A stretch of 40,186 nucleotides of DNA from Campylobacteraceae bacterium (lineage in GTDB: Bacteria; Campylobacterota; Campylobacteria; Campylobacterales; Sulfurospirillaceae). Below are positions 22,525 through 30,000 of this stretch, piece by piece (the first letter of the stretch is position 1; every line of letters begins with the position of its first letter). The stretch covers positions 1 to 40,186 of the forward strand of contig JALUBH010000005.1 in the NCBI GenBank assembly GCA_027050775.1, read 5' to 3'. The notes under the pieces were generated by a model that did no database searches, was not told the DNA's origin, and was given only the letters and a program-made list of their open reading frames with translations. A program made the position numbers and the translations under genes.

Positions 22525-23333
22525 TAAAAAATTATATAACCATTAATCAGGGCAATTTCATCAAAATCGGCGAATTGAGAAATATAAAAGTTGACGCAGT
22601 AGATGGAGTGCTGTTTGATTGGATACATACTTTTACAAATTCAGAAAAAGCACTCAAGAAACTTATAAATAATAAACTATATATCTGGGTAAGTTATAAA
22701 GCTATAAGGGAAGATAATCCGCTTGCGCACATTAACACAAACGATGTCGTGGGGCGAAGATTAAACAAATTGATAAAATTAGGATTGTTAGAAAAGTATT
22801 TTTCTAAAGAAGATGGCAGCAAAACTTTTTTTCATATCACAGAATTTGCATATAAATATTTATTAGAGGGGGTACGACTTGAAAGTAGTACCCTACCTAC
22901 TCAAAAGTCGGAGGGGATACGACTTGAAAGTAGTACCCTACCTACTCAAAAGTCGGACAATAGTAAGTTAATAGATAGTTATAATAGTAAAAAAAATAAA
23001 GAATTTTCTTTTACTTTGCCAAAAAAAATGGAAATAGTGAATTTACCTGAAAAATATATAAATAGGCTAAAAGAATATATAAATAGTGAGAAAAAAACTA
23101 TAACCTTCAAAGATTTTTATGATGCGTGTGCATCAAATGGGTATAAGTATATTAATTTTAAGATTGCCTATGATCGATGGGTTTTAAACCTTAAAAGAAA
23201 AAAATCCAGCCCTAAAAATACTAGAACTTCATGTTTTAAATCGGTACAAGAAAAAAATGAGGAATTTATAAATTCAATTTCAGATAAATATTTTGCTAAA
23301 CAAGAATTTATCGATGCGGAGGTGGTAAGATGA
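22521..23333 (+). CDS. Winged-helix protein, candidate replication initiator with internal repeats (270 aa)
   Basis: It starts at GTG 22521, overlapping the upstream stop, with GAGGAGG nearby. The N-terminal 115 residues resemble a winged helix as found in phage replisome organisers (LYIWVSYKAIREDNPLAH, VVGRRLNKLIKLGLLEKYF, TFFHITEFAYKYL). A 15-residue unit then occurs twice in tandem (GVRLESSTLPTQKSE and GIRLESSTLPTQKSD). A Lys-rich C-terminal region (about 165-270) may be a second domain. Lambda-type initiators carry their origin iterons inside the gene, and the tandem DNA repeat here sits at the comparable place. Specific family not recognised. Confidence 0.6.
   Translation: MIKNYITINQGNFIKIGELRNIKVDAVDGVLFDWIHTFTNSEKALKKLINNKLYIWVSYKAIREDNPLAHINTNDVVGRRLNKLIKLGLLEKYFSKEDGSKTFFHITEFAYKYLLEGVRLESSTLPTQKSEGIRLESSTLPTQKSDNSKLIDSYNSKKNKEFSFTLPKKMEIVNLPEKYINRLKEYINSEKKTITFKDFYDACASNGYKYINFKIAYDRWVLNLKRKKSSPKNTRTSCFKSVQEKNEEFINSISDKYFAKQEFIDAEVVR
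22866..22957 (+). repeat. 45-bp tandem repeat inside the initiator-like gene
   Basis: Two units, 22866-22910 and 22911-22955, differ at one base. Each holds two nested inverted repeats: GTAC...GTAC and CGACTT...AAGTCG. The repeat adds exactly 15 codons per unit. It could be an origin-like binding site, or a recent in-frame duplication. Confidence 0.85.
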
Positions 23334-23866
23334 AAAATGAGCAGCTAATTAAATATATTGCAAATTTTCTTGGTTTACAATTGGATAAGATAACCTTTTA
23401 CAAAATCGTTCAAAAAACTTCAAATTTTGATTTGTTTGATTTTGTTGATTTTGTGGAGAACAACTTAAACAATGTCGCCTTAAATTTCAAAAAACCGCTT
23501 GAAAAGTTGGCAATGCATTGCAAGCTTTACGAGCAAGAGCTTAGAATGCAAAAAGAGCAAGAAATACAAACTGATGTTCAAAAACTAAATGATAAATTTA
23601 AAAAAATTAAAGTTCTTCTGGAAAATGAATTAAAGCAAGGCAGAAAACCAATGCTCGATGAAATAAAAAACAGCCATACTAAGCAGAATTATTTTACCAA
23701 TTTTGAAATTTCAATTTTAGATCGTATTGGAGATGTAAAATATCTAATTACCCTAGCCAATTCGCATCAGCTCGAGGATAAAATAAGTAATTCGTTGCTT
23801 ATTTCGCTTATGCCTGCTCAAAATACTGCCTTGCCGTTTGCGGCAAACGCTATCAAAAGGTTTTAA
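23330..23866 (+). CDS. Hypothetical coiled-coil protein (178 aa)
   Basis: The ATG overlaps the stop of the initiator-like gene (ATGA). The first 60 residues look globular and helical (LIKYIANFLGLQLDKITFYKI); residues about 65-105 are Gln/Glu/Lys-rich and coiled-coil-like (YEQELRMQKEQEIQTDVQKL). No nucleotide-binding motif is seen. In phage-like replication operons the gene after the initiator is often a helicase loader, but no evidence beyond position supports that. It ends one base before the next ATG. Confidence 0.5.
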   Translation: MKNEQLIKYIANFLGLQLDKITFYKIVQKTSNFDLFDFVDFVENNLNNVALNFKKPLEKLAMHCKLYEQELRMQKEQEIQTDVQKLNDKFKKIKVLLENELKQGRKPMLDEIKNSHTKQNYFTNFEISILDRIGDVKYLITLANSHQLEDKISNSLLISLMPAQNTALPFAANAIKRF

Positions 23867-23867
23867 G

Positions 23868-24170
23868 ATGTATGAAAACAACCCATTAAACCTAATTTTA
23901 GAAGAGATATTTGAATTAAAAAAACAGCTTCAAGTCTTTCTACCAGATCTGACGCAAGAGAAAGAAGTCATTCATTTTCTTGCTATAGATCGTCGCACCT
24001 TTAAAAAGTATCTCGACGAAGGTCGCCTAATCGAAGGAACTCATTATTATAACTCAAAAGATAAAAAAGTTTATATCCCAGACGCTATCATTGCGTTTAA
24101 AAAAGGAGGATGTCGCCCACCTGTCAGTAATCCTAAAGTTCAACAAGTCTTAAAAAGATTTGGGTTATGA
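23868..24170 (+). CDS. Excisionase-like HTH protein (100 aa)
   Basis: The start ATG at 23868 directly follows the upstream stop with AAAAGG upstream. After a helical N-terminus the sequence reads EVIHFLAIDRRTFKKYLDEG, then RLIEGTHYY and KKVYIPDAIIAF. This is the MerR/excisionase-type winged HTH used by Xis and plasmid DNA-binding proteins. Being last in the repressor-controlled operon and close to the right end of the element, an excision or recombination-directionality role is plausible. A regulator of the same operon is the alternative. Confidence 0.6.
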   Translation: MYENNPLNLILEEIFELKKQLQVFLPDLTQEKEVIHFLAIDRRTFKKYLDEGRLIEGTHYYNSKDKKVYIPDAIIAFKKGGCRPPVSNPKVQQVLKRFGL

Positions 24171-24232
24171 TTTTGGTTTAGTTTTTTATGTTATAATTAG
24201 ATAATATGAATCAGAAATAAGGATTATCAAAA

Positions 24233-24988
24233 GTGAAAGAACTTCCGAGCAGACTCACGCCATCACCAATAGTATCAGCAGTTGTAGAGATGAGATTTTC
24301 TATTGATTTGCCAATTGACGCAGTTTTTGGTGCTTTTTATCCTCTGCTATCAAGAGATTTTTCTGAGTTAAAAAAATTACCAATTTTGCAAATACCTAGT
24401 GATATTAGAGAAAAAGACTCTGTACTTATTAATTCTCCTTATTATGAACTTACCAATTCAAAAGATGGCATATTAAAAATTTTGATTGGTCCAAAAGTTT
24501 TAATTGTAGCATTTAATAAAACAGAAGAAAATAATTATCCAGGGTGGATTGATTATATTGAAGAAAAAATACTAGATATTTATAAAAGAGTTTTTGATAG
24601 CCATATGATAAAATCCGTTCTAAGATTTGGCATAAGATATGTTAACTTTTTTGAAGATAATATATTTTATAACACAAATTTAGAAATTTTACAAGATAAA
24701 CAAAATATTGCTTTAAGCGAAAAAATGCAAATATCACGAAGTTTTATAGAAGATGGTATCAATCATAATCTCATAGTTTCAAATAATGCAAATATTGTAA
24801 TCAATAATAAAGTGAAATTCGGTTCGATTATAGATGTTGACTCATATATTGAAAAAGAATTTGAAAGTTTTGATTACAGAAAATATTTAGATAGTTATCA
24901 TAAGGCTAATAAAAAGCAATTTTTTTCTTTACTAAAAAAGAAATATATTGATGATAAATTCAATGCTGTTTACAAAGGAGAACAATAA
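24233..24988 (+). CDS. TIGR04255-like protein, first gene of a cargo cassette (251 aa)
   Basis: The start is GTG 24233 with AAGGA upstream; a possible -10 box (TATAAT, 24192-24197) suggests its own promoter. The opening (LPSRLTPSPIVSAVVEMRFSI) and the layout (WIDYIEEKILDIYKRVF, SVLRFGIRYVNFF) follow the sporadically distributed TIGR04255 family as I remember it. The function of that family is not established to my knowledge. The next gene begins two bases after the stop. The cassette sits at the edge of a mobile element, a usual position for defence or fitness cargo. Confidence 0.6.
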   Translation: MKELPSRLTPSPIVSAVVEMRFSIDLPIDAVFGAFYPLLSRDFSELKKLPILQIPSDIREKDSVLINSPYYELTNSKDGILKILIGPKVLIVAFNKTEENNYPGWIDYIEEKILDIYKRVFDSHMIKSVLRFGIRYVNFFEDNIFYNTNLEILQDKQNIALSEKMQISRSFIEDGINHNLIVSNNANIVINNKVKFGSIIDVDSYIEKEFESFDYRKYLDSYHKANKKQFFSLLKKKYIDDKFNAVYKGEQ

Positions 24989-24989
24989 A

Positions 24990-25298
24990 ATGGAATACAA
25001 ATCATTTGTAGTTAATGCCACACTCTCTTTAGCAACAATATTAGTAGCAAACAACGGTATAAAAACTAGTGAACCATTAAAGCATTTATCTAGTGAGATT
25101 CTTAATTCCAGAATATATACAAATTCTCAAGATCTTAGTAGCACATATTCAGAAATTACCAATAGCGGTGAATATTCAATTATTGATGATGCCATGGCAG
25201 TTTTAAATTTTGCTAATGCTTTGATTGAGTCTAGCCAGCCCTTAGATAGCGACATATCTACGCTAATAGATGATAATATTATGGATTTATTAAGCTAA
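24990..25298 (+). CDS. Hypothetical protein, middle gene of the cargo cassette (102 aa)
   Basis: The ATG at 24990 has AAAGGAG upstream. The protein starts with a hydrophobic stretch (SFVVNATLSLATILVANNG) that is probably a buried helix rather than a membrane span, then turns Ser/Asp-rich (SSTYSEITNSGEYSIIDDAM). It is acidic overall. I recognise no family. It lies between the TIGR04255-like gene and the 201-aa gene with no intergenic gap, so the three are likely to act together. Confidence 0.55.
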   Translation: MEYKSFVVNATLSLATILVANNGIKTSEPLKHLSSEILNSRIYTNSQDLSSTYSEITNSGEYSIIDDAMAVLNFANALIESSQPLDSDISTLIDDNIMDLLS

Positions 25299-25904
25299 AT
25301 GAATATTGATGAAATTGAAAAGTTTTTACCTCAATATTTATCCGACAAAGATCAAAAACAACTTTTTTCACAACTAAAAGATTTCCCAAAAAACATAGAT
25401 GAACTTTATTCAGACAAAATAGATTTTAGTAATGGCATATTGCAAGCAGATATTGTTGATAATATACCATTTATAAGTTTACCAAATATTAATATCGTCT
25501 ATACAAGAGTTCTTGTTTTATCAAATAGCTGTGATATTGATCCTGATAATAAGAGAGATATTTCACCATCTATTTCATATGTTCCAGTTATCACTTTAAT
25601 AAATTTAAAAAAATTATTAATAAAAAGCAAGATATCAAAGAAAAGAGCTGATGAAGTTATTCAAAATATAAAGAGTCAAAAAATAACTACGATGTTTTAT
25701 TTACCAAAAGGAGCCAACCTAGAGGAAGAAAGTATTGCTTTGTTTGAAAAAACATTGCATTGCAATAGAGATTATTTTTTAAAATTAGCAAAAAAAGACA
25801 ATAGCATAAAAATAGCTTCATTGGGAAATTATGGTTTTTATATGTTTTTATTAAAACTATCCATTCACTACAACAGAATACACGAGGGCGTTAATCGTCA
25901 TTAA
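25299..25904 (+). CDS. Hypothetical protein with 'LSNSCDI' motif, last gene of the cargo cassette (201 aa)
   Basis: The ATG follows the previous stop directly. In the middle (about 68-100) it reads VLVLSNSCDIDPDNKRDISP, followed by YVPVITLINL. A similar VLS-x-x-CDI phrase occurs in a group of uncharacterised phage and defence-associated proteins I have seen, but I cannot name the family. No membrane segment, signal peptide or nuclease motif is evident. The Cys-Asp pair could be catalytic or metal-binding; this is a guess. Confidence 0.5.
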   Translation: MNIDEIEKFLPQYLSDKDQKQLFSQLKDFPKNIDELYSDKIDFSNGILQADIVDNIPFISLPNINIVYTRVLVLSNSCDIDPDNKRDISPSISYVPVITLINLKKLLIKSKISKKRADEVIQNIKSQKITTMFYLPKGANLEEESIALFEKTLHCNRDYFLKLAKKDNSIKIASLGNYGFYMFLLKLSIHYNRIHEGVNRH

Positions 25905-26253
25905 ATATTAGCTACTATCAGGAAATATATTCCATCTATATTTTTAGTTGCACTCAACAACCATAACGAAATAGATATCTAACGAGTTGGAGATTATAAA
26001 TTCATGATATCCGCCTTCACAAGTCCTTTTTTACTTCATTTTGATGTTTATTTTTATTGTATCTAACCATTCTTTGAATGCTGATATATCTAAGTCAATA
26101 AATAGTGTGCCAAATATGTGCCAAAAAATGCTCAAAAATGATACATTTTAGCACTTTTTTAAACTTTTAAAAGTGTATTTAGCCCCTATATAGGGGCTAA
26201 ATACACTAAAGTAAGGGTACTCATAATATATTCTCATTTTCACTTTTATTGCT
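25905..26253. other. Right boundary of the element: possible integrase remnant, phased repeats and palindrome
   Basis: No intact gene lies here. A plus-strand frame ends NSVPNMCQKMLKNDTF at about 26153, reminiscent of C-terminal tails of tyrosine integrases, but upstream of it no recombinase core is seen. TGTGCCAAA occurs twice, 11 bp apart (26106-26114, 26117-26125), like arm-type sites. These hints suggest an attachment region. The matching left end is not in the window. Confidence 0.3.
26172..26207. terminator. 36-bp perfect palindrome between the element and ribBA
   Basis: The 18-bp arms 26172-26189 and 26190-26207 are perfectly complementary with no spacer (AGTGTATTTAGCCCCTAT and its complement). 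It sits between the last cargo gene and the 3' end of ribBA and could terminate transcription from both sides, although no clear T-run follows. An overlapping smaller hairpin (CACTTTT 26152-26158 with AAAAGTG 26169-26175) competes with it. Confidence 0.55.
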
Positions 26254-27276
26254 CTAAAGCTCTATATTTTCAATTATCTTTAAACCAAAACCACTAAGAC
26301 CAATAAATTCGCATCCTTTTATAGATGAGATTAATTTTATATTTTTTATGCCTAATTTGTTTAAAATTTGTGCTCCAACTCCATACTCTCTTATCTCTTT
26401 GCTAAAAACATTTTCATTTCCTATAAATACCAAAACACCACCATTTTCTTTTAGATAATCTAGAGCTTTAAGCATTCCATTGTATTTCTCACTATTTGCG
26501 AATAGTTCATCATCCCACATAATATTATGAAACTTGACAGCTGTTGTATCTTTTAACTCACCAAATTCATACACCGTATGATGGTTTCCTTCATGATCCA
26601 CCATGTCTATTCTTCTTGTATCTGTACCCATAAAAGAGACTTTTGATGAAGATATCTCTCTAACTAACGACTCATGACCCATTCTGTATTCGACTATATC
26701 AGATATATAGACCATATTTATATCATTCTCTTCGCAAAATTGATCCAAATCAGCCCTTCTAGCCATAGTCCCATCATCTTTCATCACTTCGCAAATAACT
26801 GCTACATTGTTTAATCCGGCCAACTTACAAAGATCAACTGAGCCCTCTGTATGGCCTGTTCTGACGAGTGTACCACCTTTTTTTGCTATCAATGGAAATA
26901 TATGACCAGGTCTAACCAAATCGCTAGGTTTACTAGTGCTATCTGCAAGTACTTTTATGGTCATATCGCGCTCATAAGCAGAAATGCCTGTTGTGCAAGT
27001 TGCGGCATCTACAGTCACAGTAAAAGCTGTTTCGTGCTGAGAGTTATTGTTTGCAACCATAGGAACCAAATCTAGCATATCTGAAATCTTCTTTGTCAAA
27101 GAGACACAAATGAGCCCTTTTGCCTTTGATGCCATAAAGTTAACTTTTTGGGGAGTAGAAAAAGTAGCAGCATAAACCAAATCTCCCTCGTTTTCTCTAT
27201 CTTCATCATCTACCATCAAAACCATTTTTCCCTGTTTTATATCCTCAATCGCCCTTTCCACCCTGTTTTTAGACAT
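26254..27276 (-). CDS. ribBA: RibBA: 3,4-dihydroxy-2-butanone-4-phosphate synthase with degenerate GTP cyclohydrolase II-like domain (340 aa)
   Basis: The RibB half turns ribulose 5-phosphate into dihydroxybutanone phosphate for riboflavin synthesis. Motifs are clear: VDDEDRENEGDLV near residue 22, and LVRTGHTEGSVDLCKLAGL near 140. The C-terminal half follows GTP cyclohydrolase II in places (REYGVGAQILNKLGIKNIKL), but the zinc-binding Cys cluster of true RibA is missing, so cyclohydrolase activity is unlikely. The start ATG at 27274-27276 has GGAGG upstream; a longer frame lacks a ribosome site. This single-chain arrangement is typical of Campylobacterota. It is read towards the element and away from the tRNA pair. 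Confidence 0.9.
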   Translation of the reverse strand: MSKNRVERAIEDIKQGKMVLMVDDEDRENEGDLVYAATFSTPQKVNFMASKAKGLICVSLTKKISDMLDLVPMVANNNSQHETAFTVTVDAATCTTGISAYERDMTIKVLADSTSKPSDLVRPGHIFPLIAKKGGTLVRTGHTEGSVDLCKLAGLNNVAVICEVMKDDGTMARRADLDQFCEENDINMVYISDIVEYRMGHESLVREISSSKVSFMGTDTRRIDMVDHEGNHHTVYEFGELKDTTAVKFHNIMWDDELFANSEKYNGMLKALDYLKENGGVLVFIGNENVFSKEIREYGVGAQILNKLGIKNIKLISSIKGCEFIGLSGFGLKIIENIEL

Positions 27277-27323
27277 AAAGTCCTCCAAATAAATTTTATT
27301 TCGTGAAATTGTACCATAATCCC

Positions 27324-27352
27324 TTGACAATTAAGATAAAAATGACTATAAT
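27324..27352 (+). promoter_or_regulatory. Perfect consensus promoter of the tRNA pair
   Basis: TTGACA (27324-27329) and TATAAT (27347-27352) are separated by 17 bases. Transcription should begin near 27359, about 25 bases before tRNA-Gln. Confidence 0.9.
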
Positions 27353-27383
27353 TTCACCTCACAAATAGAGTGAAGTTTATCGC

Positions 27384-27457
27384 TGGGGTGTAGCCAAGCG
27401 GTAAGGCAACTGGTTTTGGTCCAGTCATCAGGGGTTCGAGTCCCTTCACCCCATCCA
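27384..27457 (+). tRNA. tRNA-Gln (anticodon TTG), CCA encoded
   Basis: The acceptor stem pairs TGGGGTG with CACCCCA, followed by T and an encoded CCA. The anticodon loop TTTTGGT lies between ACTGG and CCAGT, giving TTG in the middle. The T-arm reads GGGGTTCGAGTCCC. The gene is complete. Confidence 0.95.
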
Positions 27458-27470
27458 CTCTTTTACATGT

Positions 27471-27547
<77 letters not shown>

Positions 27548-27592
27548 ATACTTTTTAGACAATATCGATATTTTTTATGATAACTTTTTCTT

Positions 27593-27802
27593 TTATCTAT
27601 CTATTTCTTGAAAAGCAAAGTATATCGCTATGCCAATACCCATTACATCAAAATACATGTATTTTTCTCCTGCATACGCCATGACTACAAGTATTAATCC
27701 TCCTGCTAATGTCAAGGTCAATATTTTATTGTTCGAGACAATTCCCATCAAGTAAACAGGAATAAACAATAAAACGGCTAACACTAAAATACTTATATCC
27801 AT
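27593..27802 (-). CDS. Small membrane protein (69 aa)
   Basis: The ATG at 27800-27802 has TAGGAG nine bases upstream. Nearly all of the sequence is hydrophobic, with two or three membrane segments (ILVLAVLLFIPVYLMGIV, ILTLTLAGGLILVVMAYAG, VMGIGIAIYFAFQEI). No family is recognised. It lies alone between the tRNA pair and the divergent MFS gene. Confidence 0.6.
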   Translation of the reverse strand: MDISILVLAVLLFIPVYLMGIVSNNKILTLTLAGGLILVVMAYAGEKYMYFDVMGIGIAIYFAFQEIDR

Positions 27803-27904
27803 GCTTCAACTCCTATATTTCCATTGTAATCTTTTAAAACTTATTTTTCTATTTACTTAAAAAAATAAACAGAGTATAATCCACAAAATAAAATTAGGAA
27901 TTTT

Positions 27905-29086
27905 ATGCTTAAAAATCTCTTTAAATCGCGTGTAGCTCTTTTGTATGTCTTGTCTATATCAATGATATTTTCGTTTTCTGCTTGGATGTCACTTCTAAAT
28001 AACTTTGCAGTTGAAATTGGAAATTTCAATGGTAGTCAGATTGGTTTTTTGCAAAGTATAAGAGAGATACCGGGATTTTTATCTTTTGGTGTAATTTTTG
28101 TTTTGATTTTTGTTTCTCAGCAAAGACTAGCATACATCTCCATGCTTCTTCTTGGGGCAGGTGTTGCTTTTACAGGAGTGTTTCCTAGTACAACGGGGCT
28201 ATATATCACAACTTTTATAATGTCTATAGGATTTCACTATCTAGCCACCATAAACCAATCCCTCTCTTTGCAATGGCTAGACAAAAAAACTGCTCCGGTA
28301 ACTCTTGGCAAGATTACTGCCGCAAACTCTTTTACCAAAATGTTGGTTTTTATACTTATATTTTTCATGATGAAAAACTACAGTATCGAGTATAAAAGTG
28401 TGTATTTTATCTTTGGTGGTATTACTTTTGTTTTGGGAATTTTATCTTGGATTCTTTTTGAACATTTCAAAGATGATGTTCCGCAAGAAAATAAACTCGT
28501 GTTTAAAAAAGAGTATTGGTTATTTTATGTGCTTACTTTTTTCGCAGGTGCAAGACGACAGATATTTATAGTTTTTGCCACTTTTTTACTTGTTGAAAAA
28601 TTCGGTGTTCACATAGAAAGCATGGTTACTCTACTTTTTGTAAACTCAATTTTAAATATATATTTAGCACCAAAAATAGGCAGATATATAGTAAGATTTG
28701 GTGAAAGATTGGCTTTGAGAATCGAATATATCGGCTTGATATTTATTTTCACATCGTACGCTTTTGTAAGTAATGTTCATATCGCTTATCTACTTTATAT
28801 ATTTGATCATCTACTTTTTTCCATGGCAATAGCACTAAAAACATATTTTCAAAAGATAGCAAATCCAAAAGATTTGGCAAGTGTGAGTGCTGTGAGTTTT
28901 ACTATAAATCATATCGCAGCTGTATTTTTGCCTGTAGTTTTAGGTATACTTTGGCTAAAATCAAGTTCAATAGTTTTTATCATCGGCACTTTAATAGCAG
29001 TCTGCTCATTTGGATTATCATTTTTGATACCAAAAAACCCCGGCATAGGAAACGAAACAACACTAAAAAAGCATTATCAAAATTAA
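27905..29086 (+). CDS. Major facilitator superfamily transporter (393 aa)
   Basis: The protein has about twelve hydrophobic segments and the length of a typical MFS permease. In the first half: ISMIFSFSAWMSLLNNFAV, IGFLQSIREIPGFLSFG, YISMLLLGAGVAFTGVF; the central loop is charged (FEHFKDDVPQENKLVFKKEY). The first cytoplasmic loop lacks a strong basic GxxxDRxGRR motif, so the substrate cannot be guessed. The ribosome site is AGGAA before ATG 27905. It overlaps the convergent glutaminase gene by four bases. Drug, sugar or metabolite export are all possible. Confidence 0.75.
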   Translation: MLKNLFKSRVALLYVLSISMIFSFSAWMSLLNNFAVEIGNFNGSQIGFLQSIREIPGFLSFGVIFVLIFVSQQRLAYISMLLLGAGVAFTGVFPSTTGLYITTFIMSIGFHYLATINQSLSLQWLDKKTAPVTLGKITAANSFTKMLVFILIFFMMKNYSIEYKSVYFIFGGITFVLGILSWILFEHFKDDVPQENKLVFKKEYWLFYVLTFFAGARRQIFIVFATFLLVEKFGVHIESMVTLLFVNSILNIYLAPKIGRYIVRFGERLALRIEYIGLIFIFTSYAFVSNVHIAYLLYIFDHLLFSMAIALKTYFQKIANPKDLASVSAVSFTINHIAAVFLPVVLGILWLKSSSIVFIIGTLIAVCSFGLSFLIPKNPGIGNETTLKKHYQN

Positions 29087-30000
29087 AATATAGAAAGGCC
29101 GGTCTTTGTAGTAAACAACTCTAACGCCTTTGTGCCCACAAGAGAATTACCTTTACTGTTTAACTCCGGTGACCAAACACAAACAGACATAAGCTCTGGA
29201 ACCAGGGCAACTATACCACCTCCCACGCCACTTTTCCCAGGGAGCCCCACCCTAAATGCAAAATCACCTGATGCATCATAATGTCCACATGTAAGCATCA
29301 GTGAGTTGAGTCTTTTTGCCTGAGATTCACTCAAAAATCTTTTTTTTGTGATCGGGTCAACACCATGGTTTGCAAGAAACAAAACCGCTCTGCTAAGCTC
29401 TTTTGTACTCATAGAGATAGAGCACTGTTTAAAATATATACCCATCACATCTTTTGTATCATTTGATATATTTTTATAGCTTTTCATCATGTTTATTAAA
29501 GCTATATTTCTAAAACCTGATCTTGATTCTGAAATCGCAACCTCTTTGTCGTAATCTATCTTGCTATTATCGCTCACCTCCTTGATAAATTCAAGTATTT
29601 TTGAAAATGCTTCACCTGTATATATAGACTCCAATATATCGGTGACAACTATAGCTCCTGCATTTATAAAAGGATTTCTAGGTATGCCGTTTTCATACTC
29701 TAGTTGCACTAGTGAGTTAAATGGATTACCTGATGGCTCGTGATTCATTCGCTTAAAAAGCTCTTTTCCATATGCGGACAAAACCATAGCATAAGTAAAA
29801 ATCTTTGAAATACTTTGAACAGAAAACCTACAATCTACCTCACCAACCCCATATACCCTACCATCAAAAAGTTGTAAACTCATAGCAAAATGATTAGAAC
29901 CAACTCTTGCGAGAGCCGGAATGTAATCTGCTACCTTGCCCTTGCCAAAAAGAGGCTTAACCTCCTCTTTTATCTCTTCTAAAATCTTTTGATAATTCAC
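29083..30000 (-). CDS. glsA: Glutaminase (305 aa)
   Basis: It hydrolyses glutamine to glutamate and ammonia. It belongs to the serine-dependent beta-lactamase-like family: catalytic SISK at residues 63-66 (VQSISKIFTY), EPSGNPFNSLVQLE, PFINAGAIVV, and the late block FRVGLPGKSGVGGGIVAL. The length matches E. coli GlsA/YneH (about 308-310). The ATG overlaps the rmuC stop by four bases, so the two genes are translated as one operon from the WYL regulator leftwards. Confidence 0.93.
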   Translation of the reverse strand: MNYQKILEEIKEEVKPLFGKGKVADYIPALARVGSNHFAMSLQLFDGRVYGVGEVDCRFSVQSISKIFTYAMVLSAYGKELFKRMNHEPSGNPFNSLVQLEYENGIPRNPFINAGAIVVTDILESIYTGEAFSKILEFIKEVSDNSKIDYDKEVAISESRSGFRNIALINMMKSYKNISNDTKDVMGIYFKQCSISMSTKELSRAVLFLANHGVDPITKKRFLSESQAKRLNSLMLTCGHYDASGDFAFRVGLPGKSGVGGGIVALVPELMSVCVWSPELNSKGNSLVGTKALELFTTKTGLSIF

